Source: SSF14 sp037045585
Lineage (GTDB): Bacteria; Actinomycetota; Acidimicrobiia; Acidimicrobiales; Microtrichaceae
DNA: 64,000 bases
Direction: 5' to 3'
NCBI GenBank assembly: GCA_037045585.1
Contig: JBAOIR010000049.1
Span: forward strand, 62,001 to 126,000
A program made the position numbers and the translations under genes. The notes beneath the pieces are model-generated. The model was not told where the DNA came from. It worked only from the letters and a program-made list of their open reading frames with translations, and searched no databases. Of this stretch, positions 17,366-26,727 are shown piece after piece (position 1 is the first letter of the stretch; each line of letters opens with the position of its first letter).

Positions 17366-18265
17366 TCAGGAGCGGGCGGCCTCCGCCAGCTCGACCAGCA
17401 CCCTTGCATATCTGTCGGGTGCGCCGGGAGCCCAGTCGAAGAAGAGCGACGGTTCGGTCAGCTCCAGCTCGAGGATCGAGAACCGACCGTCGTTGTCGAC
17501 GAGCACGTCGACCCGGGCGTAGGGCAGGGGCTGCGACACCCCTGCCAGCGCGTCGATGCCCCCGAGCGCGGCGAGGCACTGCGTGGCGAGGGCGATCTGG
17601 TCGGGGTGGGTGTCCGCGGCCGTGATGACCTCCTGGGCGAACAGGGCGCGGGTGGCCTCCTCGCCGGCGACGAGCAGCGGCCCCTTGCGGATCGCGTGGC
17701 TGAACTCGCCACCGAAGAACAGGAGCGCCGTCTCGCCCTGCTCGTCGACCGCCGCCTGGTACGGCTGCACCATGACCGTCCGACCGTCGGCGAGGAGCGC
17801 CTCGACCTGTGCCGTTGCCGGCGCGTGGTCGTCGGCGTGGTAGCGGACCGTGTCGCGGGAACCGGCCGACACGGTCGGCTTGACGACGAACTCGACGCCG
17901 ACAGGCAGCTCGATCGGGTCGCCGGGCTCGATGAAGGACGTATCGACCACGTTGACGCCGGCGTCCACGAGATCGTGGAGGTAGCGCTTGTCGGAGTTCC
18001 ACGCGACGACCGCGGGGGCGTTGATCAACGTCGTCACCGACGCGCAGCGACGGGTCCAGTCGAGGAACTCGTCGTGGCGTTGGGTGTAGTCCCAGGTGGA
18101 GCGGATCACGGCGAGGTCGAACGACGCCCAGTCGGCCCCGTCATCGTCCCAGTCGAGCACCTCGACGGTTGCCCCGACCTGTTCGAGCGCGGCGACGAGT
18201 GGTGGCAGATCGTCGTCGAAGGGGCGGCCGGGTCCACTGGTCACGATGGCGATGCGGTGCGACAT
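17366..18265 (-). CDS. ATP-grasp superfamily enzyme, RimK/DcsG-like
   Basis: Protein of 299 residues predicted to form an amide or ester bond through an acyl phosphate. Recognisable parts are an N-terminal Rossmann-like region (IAIVTSGPGRP), the DYTQR turn, NSDKRYLHDL, the ATP-binding strand VEFVVKPTVSAGS, the VMVQPYQ hinge, and metal ligands in LELELTEPSLFF. This order resembles the cycloserine enzyme DcsG and related RimK-like proteins, but no cycloserine genes are near. It ends 10 bases before the alcohol dehydrogenase start, so the two may form an operon. The start is supported by TACCGT 8 bases upstream. Confidence 0.72.
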   Translation of the reverse strand: MSHRIAIVTSGPGRPFDDDLPPLVAALEQVGATVEVLDWDDDGADWASFDLAVIRSTWDYTQRHDEFLDWTRRCASVTTLINAPAVVAWNSDKRYLHDLVDAGVNVVDTSFIEPGDPIELPVGVEFVVKPTVSAGSRDTVRYHADDHAPATAQVEALLADGRTVMVQPYQAAVDEQGETALLFFGGEFSHAIRKGPLLVAGEEATRALFAQEVITAADTHPDQIALATQCLAALGGIDALAGVSQPLPYARVDVLVDNDGRFSILELELTEPSLFFDWAPGAPDRYARVLVELAEAARS

Positions 18266-18273
18266 GGGCCGAG

Positions 18274-18279
18274 ACGGTA
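18274..18279 (-). promoter_or_regulatory. -10 box of the ATP-grasp gene (leaderless)
   Basis: TACCGT on the minus strand, 8 bases before the ATG at 18265. Confidence 0.5.
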
Positions 18280-18320
18280 GCGCCCTGCGGAGGCCGGCTC
18301 GGCTGGATTCCTGACCTTGG

Positions 18321-18339
18321 GGGTCGGGTAACCTGACCC
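18321..18339. promoter_or_regulatory. 19-bp near-palindrome between divergent genes
   Basis: GGGTC-g-GGT-a-ACC-t-GACCC lies between the divergent ATP-grasp and SsuD-like genes and covers a TAACCT -10-like hexamer (18329-18334). It is well placed to be an operator for the SsuD-like gene. Confidence 0.55.
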
Positions 18340-18359
18340 ACGTCCCGAGGAGCGTGCGA

Positions 18360-19503
18360 ATGTTGAAGATCCATTGGTTCCTGCCCACCGGCGGCGACTC
18401 CCGGGACGTCTCGCCGTCCGACGACGGCTCACCGGTACGCCCACCGACGATCGACTACCTCAGCCAGATCGCCCGGGCCTGCGACCAGCTCGGCTTCGAC
18501 GCCGTCCTCACCCCCTGCGGCACCGGGTGCGAGGACTCATGGATCACCACGGCCATGCTCGTACCGCAGACCCGCCGGCTGCGCTTTCTCGTCGCCTTCC
18601 GCCCGGGGCTCCTCTCGCCCACGCTCGCCGCGGCAGATGGCGTCGACCTACCAACGCCTGTCGGGCGGCCGCGTGATCGTCAACCTCGTCACGGGCGCCG
18701 AGCCCCGCGAGCTCGCCCGCTTCGGCGACTACGCCGACAAGGACGCCCGGTACGCCCGCACCGGTGAGTTCATCGAGGTCATGCGGGGCGCCTGGGGCGC
18801 CGAGCCGTTCGATCACGAGGGCCCGAACTACCGGGTCGAGGCGGCCACCACCCGCGAGCAGCCCACCCCGCAGCCCGAGATCTACTTCGGTGGGGCGTCC
18901 GAGGCCGCCGAGGTGGTCGCCGCCGCCGGCGCCGACGTCTACCTGGCGTGGGGCGAACCGCCGGCGATGGTCGCCGAGCGCGTCGAACGCATGCGCAAGC
19001 TCGCCGCCGACAACGGGCGCACCGTGCGGTTCGGCATCCGCTTCCACACGATCGCCCGACCGACGTCGGAGGAAGCGTGGGCCGAGGCCGGCCGCCTCCA
19101 GGCCGGCATGTCCCCCGAGGCCATCGCTGCGGCCCGCGCCGACTTCGAGACCACCCAGTCGGAGGGTCAACGTCGGATGGCCGAACTCAACGGGGCTCGT
19201 TCGAACGTGACCGCCGGCGACCTGAGCGATCCCCGCTCCCTCGAGATCTATCCGAACGTGTGGAGTGGCATCGGCCTCGTGCGCGGCGGTGCCGGCACGG
19301 CGCTCGTCGGCAGCTTCACGGAGGTCGCCGACCGCATCGCCGAGTACGCCGCCCTCGGGTTCGAGGAGTTCATCCTCTCGGGCTACCCACACCTCGAGGA
19401 AGCGTGGTGGGTCGGCGAGGGGCTGCTCCCCGAGCTGCGGCGCCGAGGCCTCGTCGAGGAGCTCCCCGCCAACGCGGCGGCGCCCGTCTTCCACTTCCGG
19501 TAG
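18360..19503 (+). CDS. ssuD: Alkanesulfonate monooxygenase SsuD-like flavin enzyme (frameshifted as sequenced)
   Basis: FMNH2-dependent luciferase-fold monooxygenase that desulfonates alkanesulfonates in known SsuD proteins. The N-terminus MLKIHWFLPTGGDSR matches SsuD; the ATG at 18360 sits 7 bases after GAGGAG and is preferred over the GTG at 18354. The frame breaks at 18632-18633, where one extra G separates SPTLAA from QMASTYQRLSGGRVIVNLVTG; removing it restores a 380-residue protein of normal length. The C-terminal half keeps YFGGASEAAEVVA and a GFEEFILSGYPHLEEAWW ending typical of SsuD. No SsuE reductase or SsuABC transporter is adjacent, so the true substrate may differ. Confidence 0.85.
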
Positions 19504-19516
19504 TCCGTCCGCTCCG

Positions 19517-20218
19517 ATGTCCGTCACCGTCGGGCTCCTGATGTGCGGCCACGTCCATCCCGACGCGCTCGACCTCGGGGGCGACTACCCCGAGCTGTTC
19601 ACGTCGCTGCTCGGGCCCCTCGGCATCGAGGTGGTGCCGTACGCGGCCGAGGACGGTCAGCTGCCGCAGTCGATCGACGAGTGCGACGCCTGGATCACCT
19701 CACCGTCGCGGAACTCCGTGCTCGACGACCTGCCGTGGATCCACCGGCTGGGCGACTTCGTCATGGAGGCGGTGGTTCGCGAGCGGCCGTTCGTCGGCAT
19801 CTGCTTCGGCCACCAGGTACTCGCCACGCTCTTCGGGGGAACGGTCGAACGGGCCGCTGTCGGGTGGGGCGTCGGGGTGAAGGAGTACGAGGTCACGGAA
19901 CGACGGCCGTGGATGGTTCCGGCCCGCGACCGGGTGTCGCTGGTGGCCAGCCACGAGGACCAGGTCACCCGGCTCCCCGACGACGCAACCCTGCTGATGC
20001 GCTCCGACTACTGCCCGATCGCGGCATTCGAGCTGGGACCGAGGTGTGTGACGCTGCAGCCCCACATCGAGTTCTCGACGCAGATCTCCTCGCGCCTCAT
20101 CGACCTCCGCCACGACCTCATCGGCGCCGAGGTGGCCGCGGCGGCGCGGGCGACGCTCGGCCGCACGCCGGACCGGGCGCTCGTCGCCGGCTGGTTCGCC
20201 GAGTTCATCGGGTCCTGA
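19517..20218 (+). CDS. Class I glutamine amidotransferase domain protein
   Basis: Protein of 233 residues. The nucleophile elbow GICFGHQ holds Cys96, and the catalytic His and Glu are in LQPHIEFS near residue 178. The SPSRNSVLDD region is typical of the GATase1-like family that includes GMP-synthase-like and gamma-glutamyl hydrolases (YfeJ type). There is no synthetase domain, so it either partners with another protein or hydrolyses gamma-glutamyl compounds. It begins 13 bases after the SsuD-like stop and probably shares its transcript. Confidence 0.8.
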   Translation: MSVTVGLLMCGHVHPDALDLGGDYPELFTSLLGPLGIEVVPYAAEDGQLPQSIDECDAWITSPSRNSVLDDLPWIHRLGDFVMEAVVRERPFVGICFGHQVLATLFGGTVERAAVGWGVGVKEYEVTERRPWMVPARDRVSLVASHEDQVTRLPDDATLLMRSDYCPIAAFELGPRCVTLQPHIEFSTQISSRLIDLRHDLIGAEVAAAARATLGRTPDRALVAGWFAEFIGS

Positions 20219-20271
20219 CCGCCCCAGGCGCCACGTCCGAATTCAGCGAGGTCGGTGTCGGGGGTCGCATG

Positions 20272-20277
20272 TAGGTT
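20272..20277 (+). promoter_or_regulatory. -10 box of the EamA transporter gene (leaderless)
   Basis: TAGGTT, 8 bases before the ATG at 20286. Confidence 0.5.
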
Positions 20278-20285
20278 CGGGCCCG

Positions 20286-21251
20286 ATGTCGCACACCCCC
20301 GCCCCCGACCGCGCCAAGCTCCTCACCGTGTCCGCTGGCACCAGCTCGGGTGCCTTCCGCCCGGCCGACTGGGGCCTCCTCGGCGTCGTTGCCGTCACGT
20401 GGGGCGCGTCGTTCCTCTTCATCGACATCGGGCTCGACGCGTTCAGCCCGTACCTCATCGCATTCCTCCGCATCGCCTTCGGTGCCGTCACCCTGGCGTG
20501 CGTGCCGGCGGCGCGGGCGCACGTCGACCGCTCCGACCGGGGCCGCATCCTCCTGCTGGGTGTCATCTGGATGATGCTCCCACTCACCTTGTTCCCCCTC
20601 GCCGAGCAGCACGTCAACTCAGCCCTCGCCGGCATGCTCAACGGGGGTATGCCGATCCTCACCGCCGTCGTCGCCACGCTGCTCGGGCTCCGGCGACCAG
20701 GGCGAGTACAGGTCGCCGGCCTGGCGGTGGGCTTCGTCGGGGTCGTACTCATCTCCGCCGATTCGTTCGCGATCGGTGGCGACCAGGCCTTCGGGGTCGT
20801 CCTGATCTTCGGCGCCCTGATCTGTTACGCGCTCAGCGCCAACCTGGCGGTCCCGCTGCAGCAGAAGTACGGGGGGCCGGCGCTCATGCTGCGCGTCGAA
20901 GCGGTCGGGGCACTGCTCACCGCACCCCTGGCCCTGTACGGCGTCACGGGGGGCCGTTCCCACTTCGAGTGGCGTCCCTTCCTCGCCGTGCTGACCCTCG
21001 GCGTCGCCGGCACCGGCGCGGCGTTCGCAGTGATGGCCTCCCTCCTGGGCCGGGTGGGCGCCACCCGCGGCTCGATCGTCACCTACCTGATGCCACCGGT
21101 GTCGATCGTGCTCGGCGTCCTCGTTCGCAACGACCACATCGCCTGGTTGTCGGTGGTCGGCATGGCCGTGGTGCTGGCGGGCGCGGTGCTGGTCAGCCGC
21201 AAGGAGGCTCCCGCCGCGCTCGAGACCGAGATCGTGGTCGAGGGCACCTGA
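20286..21251 (+). CDS. EamA/DMT-family transporter
   Basis: Inner-membrane protein of 321 residues with about ten hydrophobic helices in two EamA repeats (roughly residues 28-160 and 175-305). Typical turns are WGASFLFIDIGL at the end of helix 1, LRIAFGAV, and LADEHVNSALA-like sequence before helix 4 (LAEQHVNSALAGMLNG). The family exports amino acids and small metabolites; the substrate here is unknown. The hydrophilic first 25 residues are unusual, and MSHTPAP may be followed by a later start, but the TAGGTT box supports 20286. Confidence 0.85.
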   Translation: MSHTPAPDRAKLLTVSAGTSSGAFRPADWGLLGVVAVTWGASFLFIDIGLDAFSPYLIAFLRIAFGAVTLACVPAARAHVDRSDRGRILLLGVIWMMLPLTLFPLAEQHVNSALAGMLNGGMPILTAVVATLLGLRRPGRVQVAGLAVGFVGVVLISADSFAIGGDQAFGVVLIFGALICYALSANLAVPLQQKYGGPALMLRVEAVGALLTAPLALYGVTGGRSHFEWRPFLAVLTLGVAGTGAAFAVMASLLGRVGATRGSIVTYLMPPVSIVLGVLVRNDHIAWLSVVGMAVVLAGAVLVSRKEAPAALETEIVVEGT

Positions 21252-21266
21252 CCACGGCGACGCGCG

Positions 21267-21980
21267 TCAGGCGACGCTCATCCGGTTCTGCTGCACCGAC
21301 GACCAGACGAGCCACGCGACCGTGAAGCCGAGGGCAACCCCCACCGCCACGGGCCGCGAGAAGTAGTCGAGCTGGATGTCGACGTCGCCGACCGTCTTCG
21401 ACAGGACCGACACGGCGTGGCTGTGCACCGCGACGAAACCGAGTCCCTTGCCCCCTCGCGAGATGAACTGCTCGAAGATCAGCAGATAGGCGACGCCCCA
21501 GATGAGCGACCGCTGCGTCACCTGCCCCAACAGGACGAAGACGGCGCAGTAGGCGACGGCGGCCAGCAGCGAGGCCGCCAGTGCGCCGACGGCCATGTTC
21601 GGGGTGGGGTCGACGATGGCGCCGCTGATGACGGTCGGCAGCACGGCGAGCGGGAGCACCATCGTGAGCGCGGCGAGGTACACGGCGACCGTCAGCTGCC
21701 ACCGCCGGATCGGCCGCAACCAGAGATAGACGTAGGTGCCGTCCTCGATCGGGTCGCCCAAGGACGCCGTGCCGAACACGAGCGCGGCCAACGGGATGAT
21801 CAGGGTGAGACCGAACTTGTCGACGATCTGGACAGCGCTCGACGTCGGGTCGAAGCGATCGGCATTCGAGAGCAGGATCGCGATGGCGATCTCGACGAGG
21901 CCGACCACGGCGAAGCCGACCACCCGCGCCCGACTCGACACGCCTCGCAGGAGGGTTTGGTAGACGGCGAGGATCTTCAC
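21267..21980 (-). CDS. ABC-2 type transporter permease
   Basis: Membrane protein of 237 residues with six predicted helices, last gene of a four-gene export operon. Features are an N-terminal amphipathic segment, a loop with GDPIEDGTYVYLWLRPI (the conserved turn of ABC-2 permeases), and a final helix before VQQNRMSVA. Its ATG overlaps the stop of the ATPase gene upstream as ATGA, which implies translational coupling and a common complex. Confidence 0.8.
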   Translation of the reverse strand: MKILAVYQTLLRGVSSRARVVGFAVVGLVEIAIAILLSNADRFDPTSSAVQIVDKFGLTLIIPLAALVFGTASLGDPIEDGTYVYLWLRPIRRWQLTVAVYLAALTMVLPLAVLPTVISGAIVDPTPNMAVGALAASLLAAVAYCAVFVLLGQVTQRSLIWGVAYLLIFEQFISRGGKGLGFVAVHSHAVSVLSKTVGDVDIQLDYFSRPVAVGVALGFTVAWLVWSSVQQNRMSVA

Positions 21981-22990
21981 GACGCTCCTCCAGGGCCGGG
22001 CGCGCCGACGAGGTAGCGGAACACACTCTCGAGATCGTCGTCGAGCGGGGAGACCTCGGTGAGGACCGCACCCACGTGACGCGCCGCCGGGGCGACGGAG
22101 CGGCGGAACCGGGCGACGTCATCGACGGAGACATCGGCGGCGTCCTCCGACAGGAGGCGGGCACCCGACACGAGCCCACTCTGGATGAGGGTCGCGACGA
22201 GCGCACGGCAACGATCGCTGCGGACCCGGATCAGGTGGGGACGATCGTCCATGAGCTCGCGAATGCCACGGAAGTCGCCCTCGGCCGCGAGCCGGCCCTG
22301 GGCGACGACCAGCACCCGCGACCCGAACCGCTCCACCTCGTCGAGGACGTGCGAGCTGATGATGACGCAGCGACCCTCGGCGCCGAGCCGCTGGAAGATC
22401 TCGATGAGCCGGAGCCGCTGACGAGGGTCGAGGCCGTTGAGGGGTTCGTCGGCCATGATCACCGACGGTCCGTTGACGAGTGCCTGCGCCACCTTCACGC
22501 GTTGGCGCATGCCCTTGGAATAGGTGTCCACCGGCTTCGACTCGTCGGGGTCCATCTCGACCGCGGCCAGCGCGGCCCGAGCGGCACCGTCGGGATCGGG
22601 CACGTCGTGGAGGACACCGGCGAGTCGCACGAAGTCGAGCGCCTTCATCCGTGGGAACACGCCCTCCTGCTGGGGCACGAGGCCGACGTACTTGAGGACC
22701 TGGTTGTCGTGGCGGGGATCACGCCCGAGGAGGCGCACCTCGCCGAGGTCGGGCGGCGTGAGACCACACAGCATGCGGAGCAGGGTCGACTTGCCGGCGC
22801 CGTTCGGGCCCAGCAGGGCGGTGACGCCGGGGCCGACGTCGAACGACACGTCCGACACCGCGACCAGCCCCTTGAACCACTTGCTGACGTGGCGCACCGC
22901 AACCATCGACGACTCGTCGCGGAACTCGGCGAACGCCGGCGGTGACGGTGCCGGTGCCGGTGCTCCCGTGAGCTCGGGCGTGGTGGTCAC
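21977..22990 (-). CDS. ABC-2 transporter ATP-binding protein
   Basis: Protein of 337 residues. After a proline-rich 25-residue N-terminus come Walker A GPNGAGKST, the Q-loop VPQQEG, signature YSKGMRQRVKVAQAL, Walker B VIMADEPLNGLDP and the switch ISSHVLDEVE. The C-terminal ~110 residues resemble the regulatory domain of CcmA/NatA-type exporters. A GTG at 22990 overlaps the previous stop as GTGA. The ADEPLNG spelling in place of the usual LDEPTNG is slightly unusual. Confidence 0.88.
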   Translation of the reverse strand: MTTTPELTGAPAPAPSPPAFAEFRDESSMVAVRHVSKWFKGLVAVSDVSFDVGPGVTALLGPNGAGKSTLLRMLCGLTPPDLGEVRLLGRDPRHDNQVLKYVGLVPQQEGVFPRMKALDFVRLAGVLHDVPDPDGAARAALAAVEMDPDESKPVDTYSKGMRQRVKVAQALVNGPSVIMADEPLNGLDPRQRLRLIEIFQRLGAEGRCVIISSHVLDEVERFGSRVLVVAQGRLAAEGDFRGIRELMDDRPHLIRVRSDRCRALVATLIQSGLVSGARLLSEDAADVSVDDVARFRRSVAPAARHVGAVLTEVSPLDDDLESVFRYLVGAPGPGGAS

Positions 22991-23991
22991 TTGGTCACCT
23001 GCACACGGCGATATCGGTCCCAGATGACGACGGCGGCCAACGCCGTCCACCCGAAGAACCCGGCGTAGATCACCCAGGTGTCGGTCGGCACCTGGAACCC
23101 GTACCCGAACTGCCGGGTCGAATAGCCGATGTCGGAGGTCTGGCCGAACACGCGGTACGCGAACTCGGTCGGCAGTCGCACGAGGTCGAACATGCCGAGC
23201 CACCGGGGAGCATCCGCCTCCTCGATCACCAGCGGCACGAGCACACCGGTGCCGGTCAGGAGGGCGATGAAGGCCGCCGACGCCGCCGCCCGCCGGGTCG
23301 TGATCGAACTGATGGCGCTCGAGAGCATGGTGTGGAAGAACGCGATGCCCACCCCCGTCGCCAGCACGCGGGCGATGGTCGACGCCCAGTCGGCGGCCGA
23401 CGACGGGCCGTATCCCTGGGTGGAGTAGCCGATGAGCAACAGGAGGGGCGGACCGAGGGTGACGGTCAGCAACACCATGCCGACGGCCAGGGCCTTGGCC
23501 GCCAGGTAGTTCCAGCGGTTGAGCGGCGACGCCATGTAGAGCCCGAGCATGCCCGTCCGCCGGTCGGTGCACAGGACCTCGGGCGCGATGAACGCGGCGA
23601 AGAGCATGATGGCCGCGCTGATGTTGAGGTAGCTGCCGGGGTAGTCCTGGATGAGCTGGTTGGCCACCAGCCGGCCGGCGCCCTGGGGGATCGCGCCCGG
23701 CCCCGTCATCTGCGCCTGCTCGTTCTCGAGCCGGTTGGTGAGGACGACGATGCCGACGTACACCATGTGGGGCACGTAGGAGATGACGATCGTGAGGATC
23801 GGCATCACCTTGAAGCGGAACTTGCGGTGGATGCCGAGCACACGCTGGGCGGTGTAGCGGATGACGCTGCGCATCGAGGAACCGATGCCACCGCGCTCGC
23901 CGTCGTAGCGGCGGTACCCGCGGTCCAAGATGCGCGCCGCACTTCCCGCCTGCGGCGGGGTCGGCGCGGCGACGGGAGGGAAATCGGTCAT
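22987..23991 (-). CDS. ABC-2 type transporter permease
   Basis: Membrane protein of 334 residues. A proline-rich start is followed by LDRGYRRYDGERGG, a motif seen before the first helix of this permease group, then about six helices and the cytosolic turn CTDRRTGMLGLYMASPLNRW. It overlaps both neighbours by 4 bases (ATGA upstream, GTGA downstream). It most likely pairs with the ATPase at 23988-24917 or with both ATPases. Confidence 0.8.
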   Translation of the reverse strand: MTDFPPVAAPTPPQAGSAARILDRGYRRYDGERGGIGSSMRSVIRYTAQRVLGIHRKFRFKVMPILTIVISYVPHMVYVGIVVLTNRLENEQAQMTGPGAIPQGAGRLVANQLIQDYPGSYLNISAAIMLFAAFIAPEVLCTDRRTGMLGLYMASPLNRWNYLAAKALAVGMVLLTVTLGPPLLLLIGYSTQGYGPSSAADWASTIARVLATGVGIAFFHTMLSSAISSITTRRAAASAAFIALLTGTGVLVPLVIEEADAPRWLGMFDLVRLPTEFAYRVFGQTSDIGYSTRQFGYGFQVPTDTWVIYAGFFGWTALAAVVIWDRYRRVQVTK

Positions 23992-24917
23992 GTGCCGACC
24001 TCCAGGAACACCTCTTCGAGCGACACCGTGCGGTTCTGCAGGCGGCGGAGGGGGAGGTCGAGGTCGCTGACGTCGTCACGGGCGACTCGGAACAGGTCGT
24101 CCTGGCTCACGGGGCCGAGCGACGCGTCGGCGGTCACGACGAGACGGCTCGCCTCCTGGGCGACCGTGAGCCCGCGCGACCGCAATCGGTCGGCCAGCTC
24201 CGTCGCGCCCCAGTCGACCTCGACGGTGAGGCCCTTCCCCGCCCCCTTCAGCTCGTCGATACCACCCGACGCCGTCACTCGGCCGTCCTTGAGGATGATG
24301 ACCTGGTTGCAGGTGCGCTCGACCTCGTCGAGGAGGTGGGAACTGAGCAGCACGTTCATGCCGAACTCCGACGAGAGGCGTCGGATCAGGTCGAGCATGG
24401 TCTCCCGCTGGGTCGGGTCGAGGCCGTCGGTCGGTTCGTCGAGCATCACCAGCTCGGGGTCGTGGGCAATCGCCATGGCCAACTTCACCCGTTGGCGTTG
24501 ACCGGTCGACAGCGTGCCGAGCGGGCGGGTCCGCTCCTCGCCCATGCCGACGAACCACAACGCGTCCGAGGCGCGACCGACGGCATCGGTCGGTGGCATG
24601 CCGTGCACTTCCGCGATGTGCTGCACGAAGTCCGTGGCGGGCAGGTCGGGTGGAAGGTTGTGGTGCTCGGGTGAGTACCCGATGCGCGCTCGCACGTTGT
24701 GCCCGGCGACGCGGGGATCGTGGCCGAGCACCGAGAGCGTGCCCTCGTCCATGCGGTGCAGGCCGAGGAACAGGCCGAGCATCGTCGTCTTGCCGGCCCC
24801 GTTGGAACCGAGCAGCCCCGTCACCCCCGAGTGGACCTCGACGTCGGCGTGGTCGAGCACCGTGTTCGTGCCGTACCGCTTCACGATGCCGGTACCGGTG
24901 ATGATCGGGGAATTCAT
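23988..24917 (-). CDS. ABC-2 transporter ATP-binding protein
   Basis: First gene of the export operon, 309 residues. It has Walker A GSNGAGKTT (Ser in place of the usual Pro), Q-loop YSPEHHN, signature LSTGQRQRVKLAMAI, Walker B VMLDEPTDGLDP and switch SSHLLDEVE. The C-terminal region ends VSLEEVFLEVG, the common end of NatA-type ATPases. The 118-base gap to the divergent gene at 25036 holds the operon promoter; I see no sharp operator in it. Confidence 0.88.
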   Translation of the reverse strand: MNSPIITGTGIVKRYGTNTVLDHADVEVHSGVTGLLGSNGAGKTTMLGLFLGLHRMDEGTLSVLGHDPRVAGHNVRARIGYSPEHHNLPPDLPATDFVQHIAEVHGMPPTDAVGRASDALWFVGMGEERTRPLGTLSTGQRQRVKLAMAIAHDPELVMLDEPTDGLDPTQRETMLDLIRRLSSEFGMNVLLSSHLLDEVERTCNQVIILKDGRVTASGGIDELKGAGKGLTVEVDWGATELADRLRSRGLTVAQEASRLVVTADASLGPVSQDDLFRVARDDVSDLDLPLRRLQNRTVSLEEVFLEVGT

Positions 24918-25023
24918 CGCCGCCGAGCATTACATACCGCCCCCACGCTCCGAAGGCAGCCGGGCACCCTCAGTTGTGAGAATTCGGTGCGGAGGTGGCG
25001 GCGCGACGGGCGACGCCGGCAGG

Positions 25024-25029
25024 TACGGT
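25024..25029 (+). promoter_or_regulatory. -10 box of the 25036 gene (leaderless)
   Basis: TACGGT, 6 bases before the ATG at 25036. Confidence 0.5.
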
Positions 25030-25035
25030 GGCCCC

Positions 25036-25428
25036 ATGGACCTCGTCTACGACGAACCCGACGACGCCAACGAGTCGGAGCCGGCGCACACCACGGCCAT
25101 CGTCGCGGCCGACGACCCGCTGCTCGAGGAGTTCGACGAGGCGTACGAGGCCGAGCTCGCCGAGGCCCTCGACGAGCGGAGCGAGATCCTCCCGTCGTCG
25201 GGCGTGCAGAAGTTCCGTCGCAACACCGCCATGGGTGCCGTCCTCAACGGCATGGCCCTCGGGCTCCGCGACGTGTTCGACCCGGTCAAGCGTGAGGAGG
25301 CACCGATCGTGCAGGACGCCGACGGCGAACCCGACCATCCGCGTCACGTCGACGCCCATCTCGATCCCGACGACCCGTCGGCGTCGTCGGTGACCGTGCG
25401 GCCCTGGCTCGCGCCGTCCGACAAATGA
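25036..25428 (+). CDS. Conserved acidic hypothetical protein
   Basis: Protein of 130 residues, strongly acidic in its first 60 (DEPDDANESEP, EEFDEAYEAELAEALDE), with one mildly hydrophobic stretch (TAMGAVLNGMALGLRDVF) that is more likely an amphipathic helix than a membrane span. The C-terminus is again rich in D and P. I do not recognise a family. Codon bias is strong and the leaderless promoter fits, so the gene is real. It precedes glutamate dehydrogenase by 13 bases and is probably co-transcribed. Confidence 0.7.
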   Translation: MDLVYDEPDDANESEPAHTTAIVAADDPLLEEFDEAYEAELAEALDERSEILPSSGVQKFRRNTAMGAVLNGMALGLRDVFDPVKREEAPIVQDADGEPDHPRHVDAHLDPDDPSASSVTVRPWLAPSDK

Positions 25429-25441
25429 CGCGGCGTACGAC

Positions 25442-26678
25442 GTGAGCACGGAACACACAGGTCACGACGATCCCCCGTCCCACGAGGCGGTCAACCTCTA
25501 CATCGACGCCGCCGCGGACGTCATCGAACTGTCCGGCGAGATCCGCGTCGCGCTCCGCGAACCGGCTCGCGAGATCGCGGTCCAGATCCCCGTTCGCCTC
25601 GACAACGGCGCGGTGCGCATGGTCCGCGGCTTCCGTGTGCAGCACAACGACAGCCGTGGCCCCTACAAGGGCGGCATCCGCTACCACCCGAGCGTCGACC
25701 AGAACGAGGTTCGCGCCCTCGCATCGCTGATGACCTGGAAGACGGCGCTGGTCGACGTCCCGTTCGGCGGGGCCAAGGGTGGCATCGAGGTGGACCCGTC
25801 GGAGTTGAGCCCGTACGAGCTCGAGCGCATGACCCGGCGCTTCACACTGATGATCGGTTCGATCCTCGGGACCTACCAGGACATCCCCGCTCCCGACGTC
25901 AACACCAACGCCCAGGTCATGGCGTGGATCATGGACGAGTACTCCGACCGCTTCGGGTACAGCCCGGCAATGGTCACGGGCAAGCCCCTCGCCCTCGGCG
26001 GTGCCCCAGGCCGCGAGGCCGCCACCGGCCTCGGATGCGTCTACGTGCTCGAGGCGTTCTGCGAGCACCACCACCTGTCGCTCATCGGCAAGCGCGTCGC
26101 CATCCAGGGGTTCGGCAACGTAGGCCGGCACATGGCGTGGGAGCTGTACAAGCGGGGCGCCAAGGTCGTGGCGGTGTCGGACGTGTCGGGCGGCGTCGCC
26201 GACCAGGGCGGCCTCGACATCCCGGCGCTCAAGGCGCACGCGGACACCGGTGGGCTCCTCGTCGATGCCGGTCACGGCGATCGCATCACCAACGCCGAGC
26301 TGCTCGCGTTCGAGTGCGACTTCCTCGCTCCGGCGGCGATGGGCGAGGTCATCACCGCCGCCAACGCTGCCGACGTGTCGGCCCGCGTGGTGCTCGAAGC
26401 GGCCAACTACCCCGTCACCCCGAGCGGCGACGCCGTGCTCGAGTCGAAGGGCATCACCGTCATCCCCGACATCTTGGCCAACGCCGGTGGCGTGACGGGC
26501 TCGTACTTCGAGTGGACCCAGAACATCCAGCAGTTCACGTGGAAACTCGAGCGGTTCAACGCCGAGCTCTCGGACCGGATGAAGCTCGCGTCGGTGACCG
26601 TCCACCGCTTCGCCGAGGAGCACGGGTGCACCCTTCGGCAGGCCGCCTACGGCATCGGGCTCCGGCTACCTGTCATAG
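25442..26678 (+). CDS. Glutamate dehydrogenase (Glu/Leu/Phe/Val family) (frameshifted near the C-terminus)
   Basis: Interconverts glutamate and 2-oxoglutarate plus ammonia. The GTG start at 25442 gives about 411 residues. The catalytic lysine region GPYKGGIRYHP lies near 75 with a second Lys in PFGGAKGG near 110, the Asp in IPAPDVNTN near 153, and the nucleotide fold VAIQGFGNVGRH near 220. One extra G at 26657-26659 displaces the stop: removing it ends the protein at 26676-26678 shortly after LRQAAYGIG. Family members usually continue some ten residues further, so the end may hold a second error. As sequenced the frame runs to 26950. A leucine dehydrogenase is less likely given the overall GdhA-like motifs. 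Confidence 0.85.
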
Positions 26679-26727
26679 CGGGGCACCACGCTCTGACGGC
26701 CACGCCGGCGGCGACCCGCATCGGGGC

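Noticed and set aside
24918..25035. Riboswitch in the divergent gap upstream of the ABC-2 operon
   Set aside because: No conserved aptamer pattern or strong paired structure recognised; the gap is only 118 bases and must hold two promoters.
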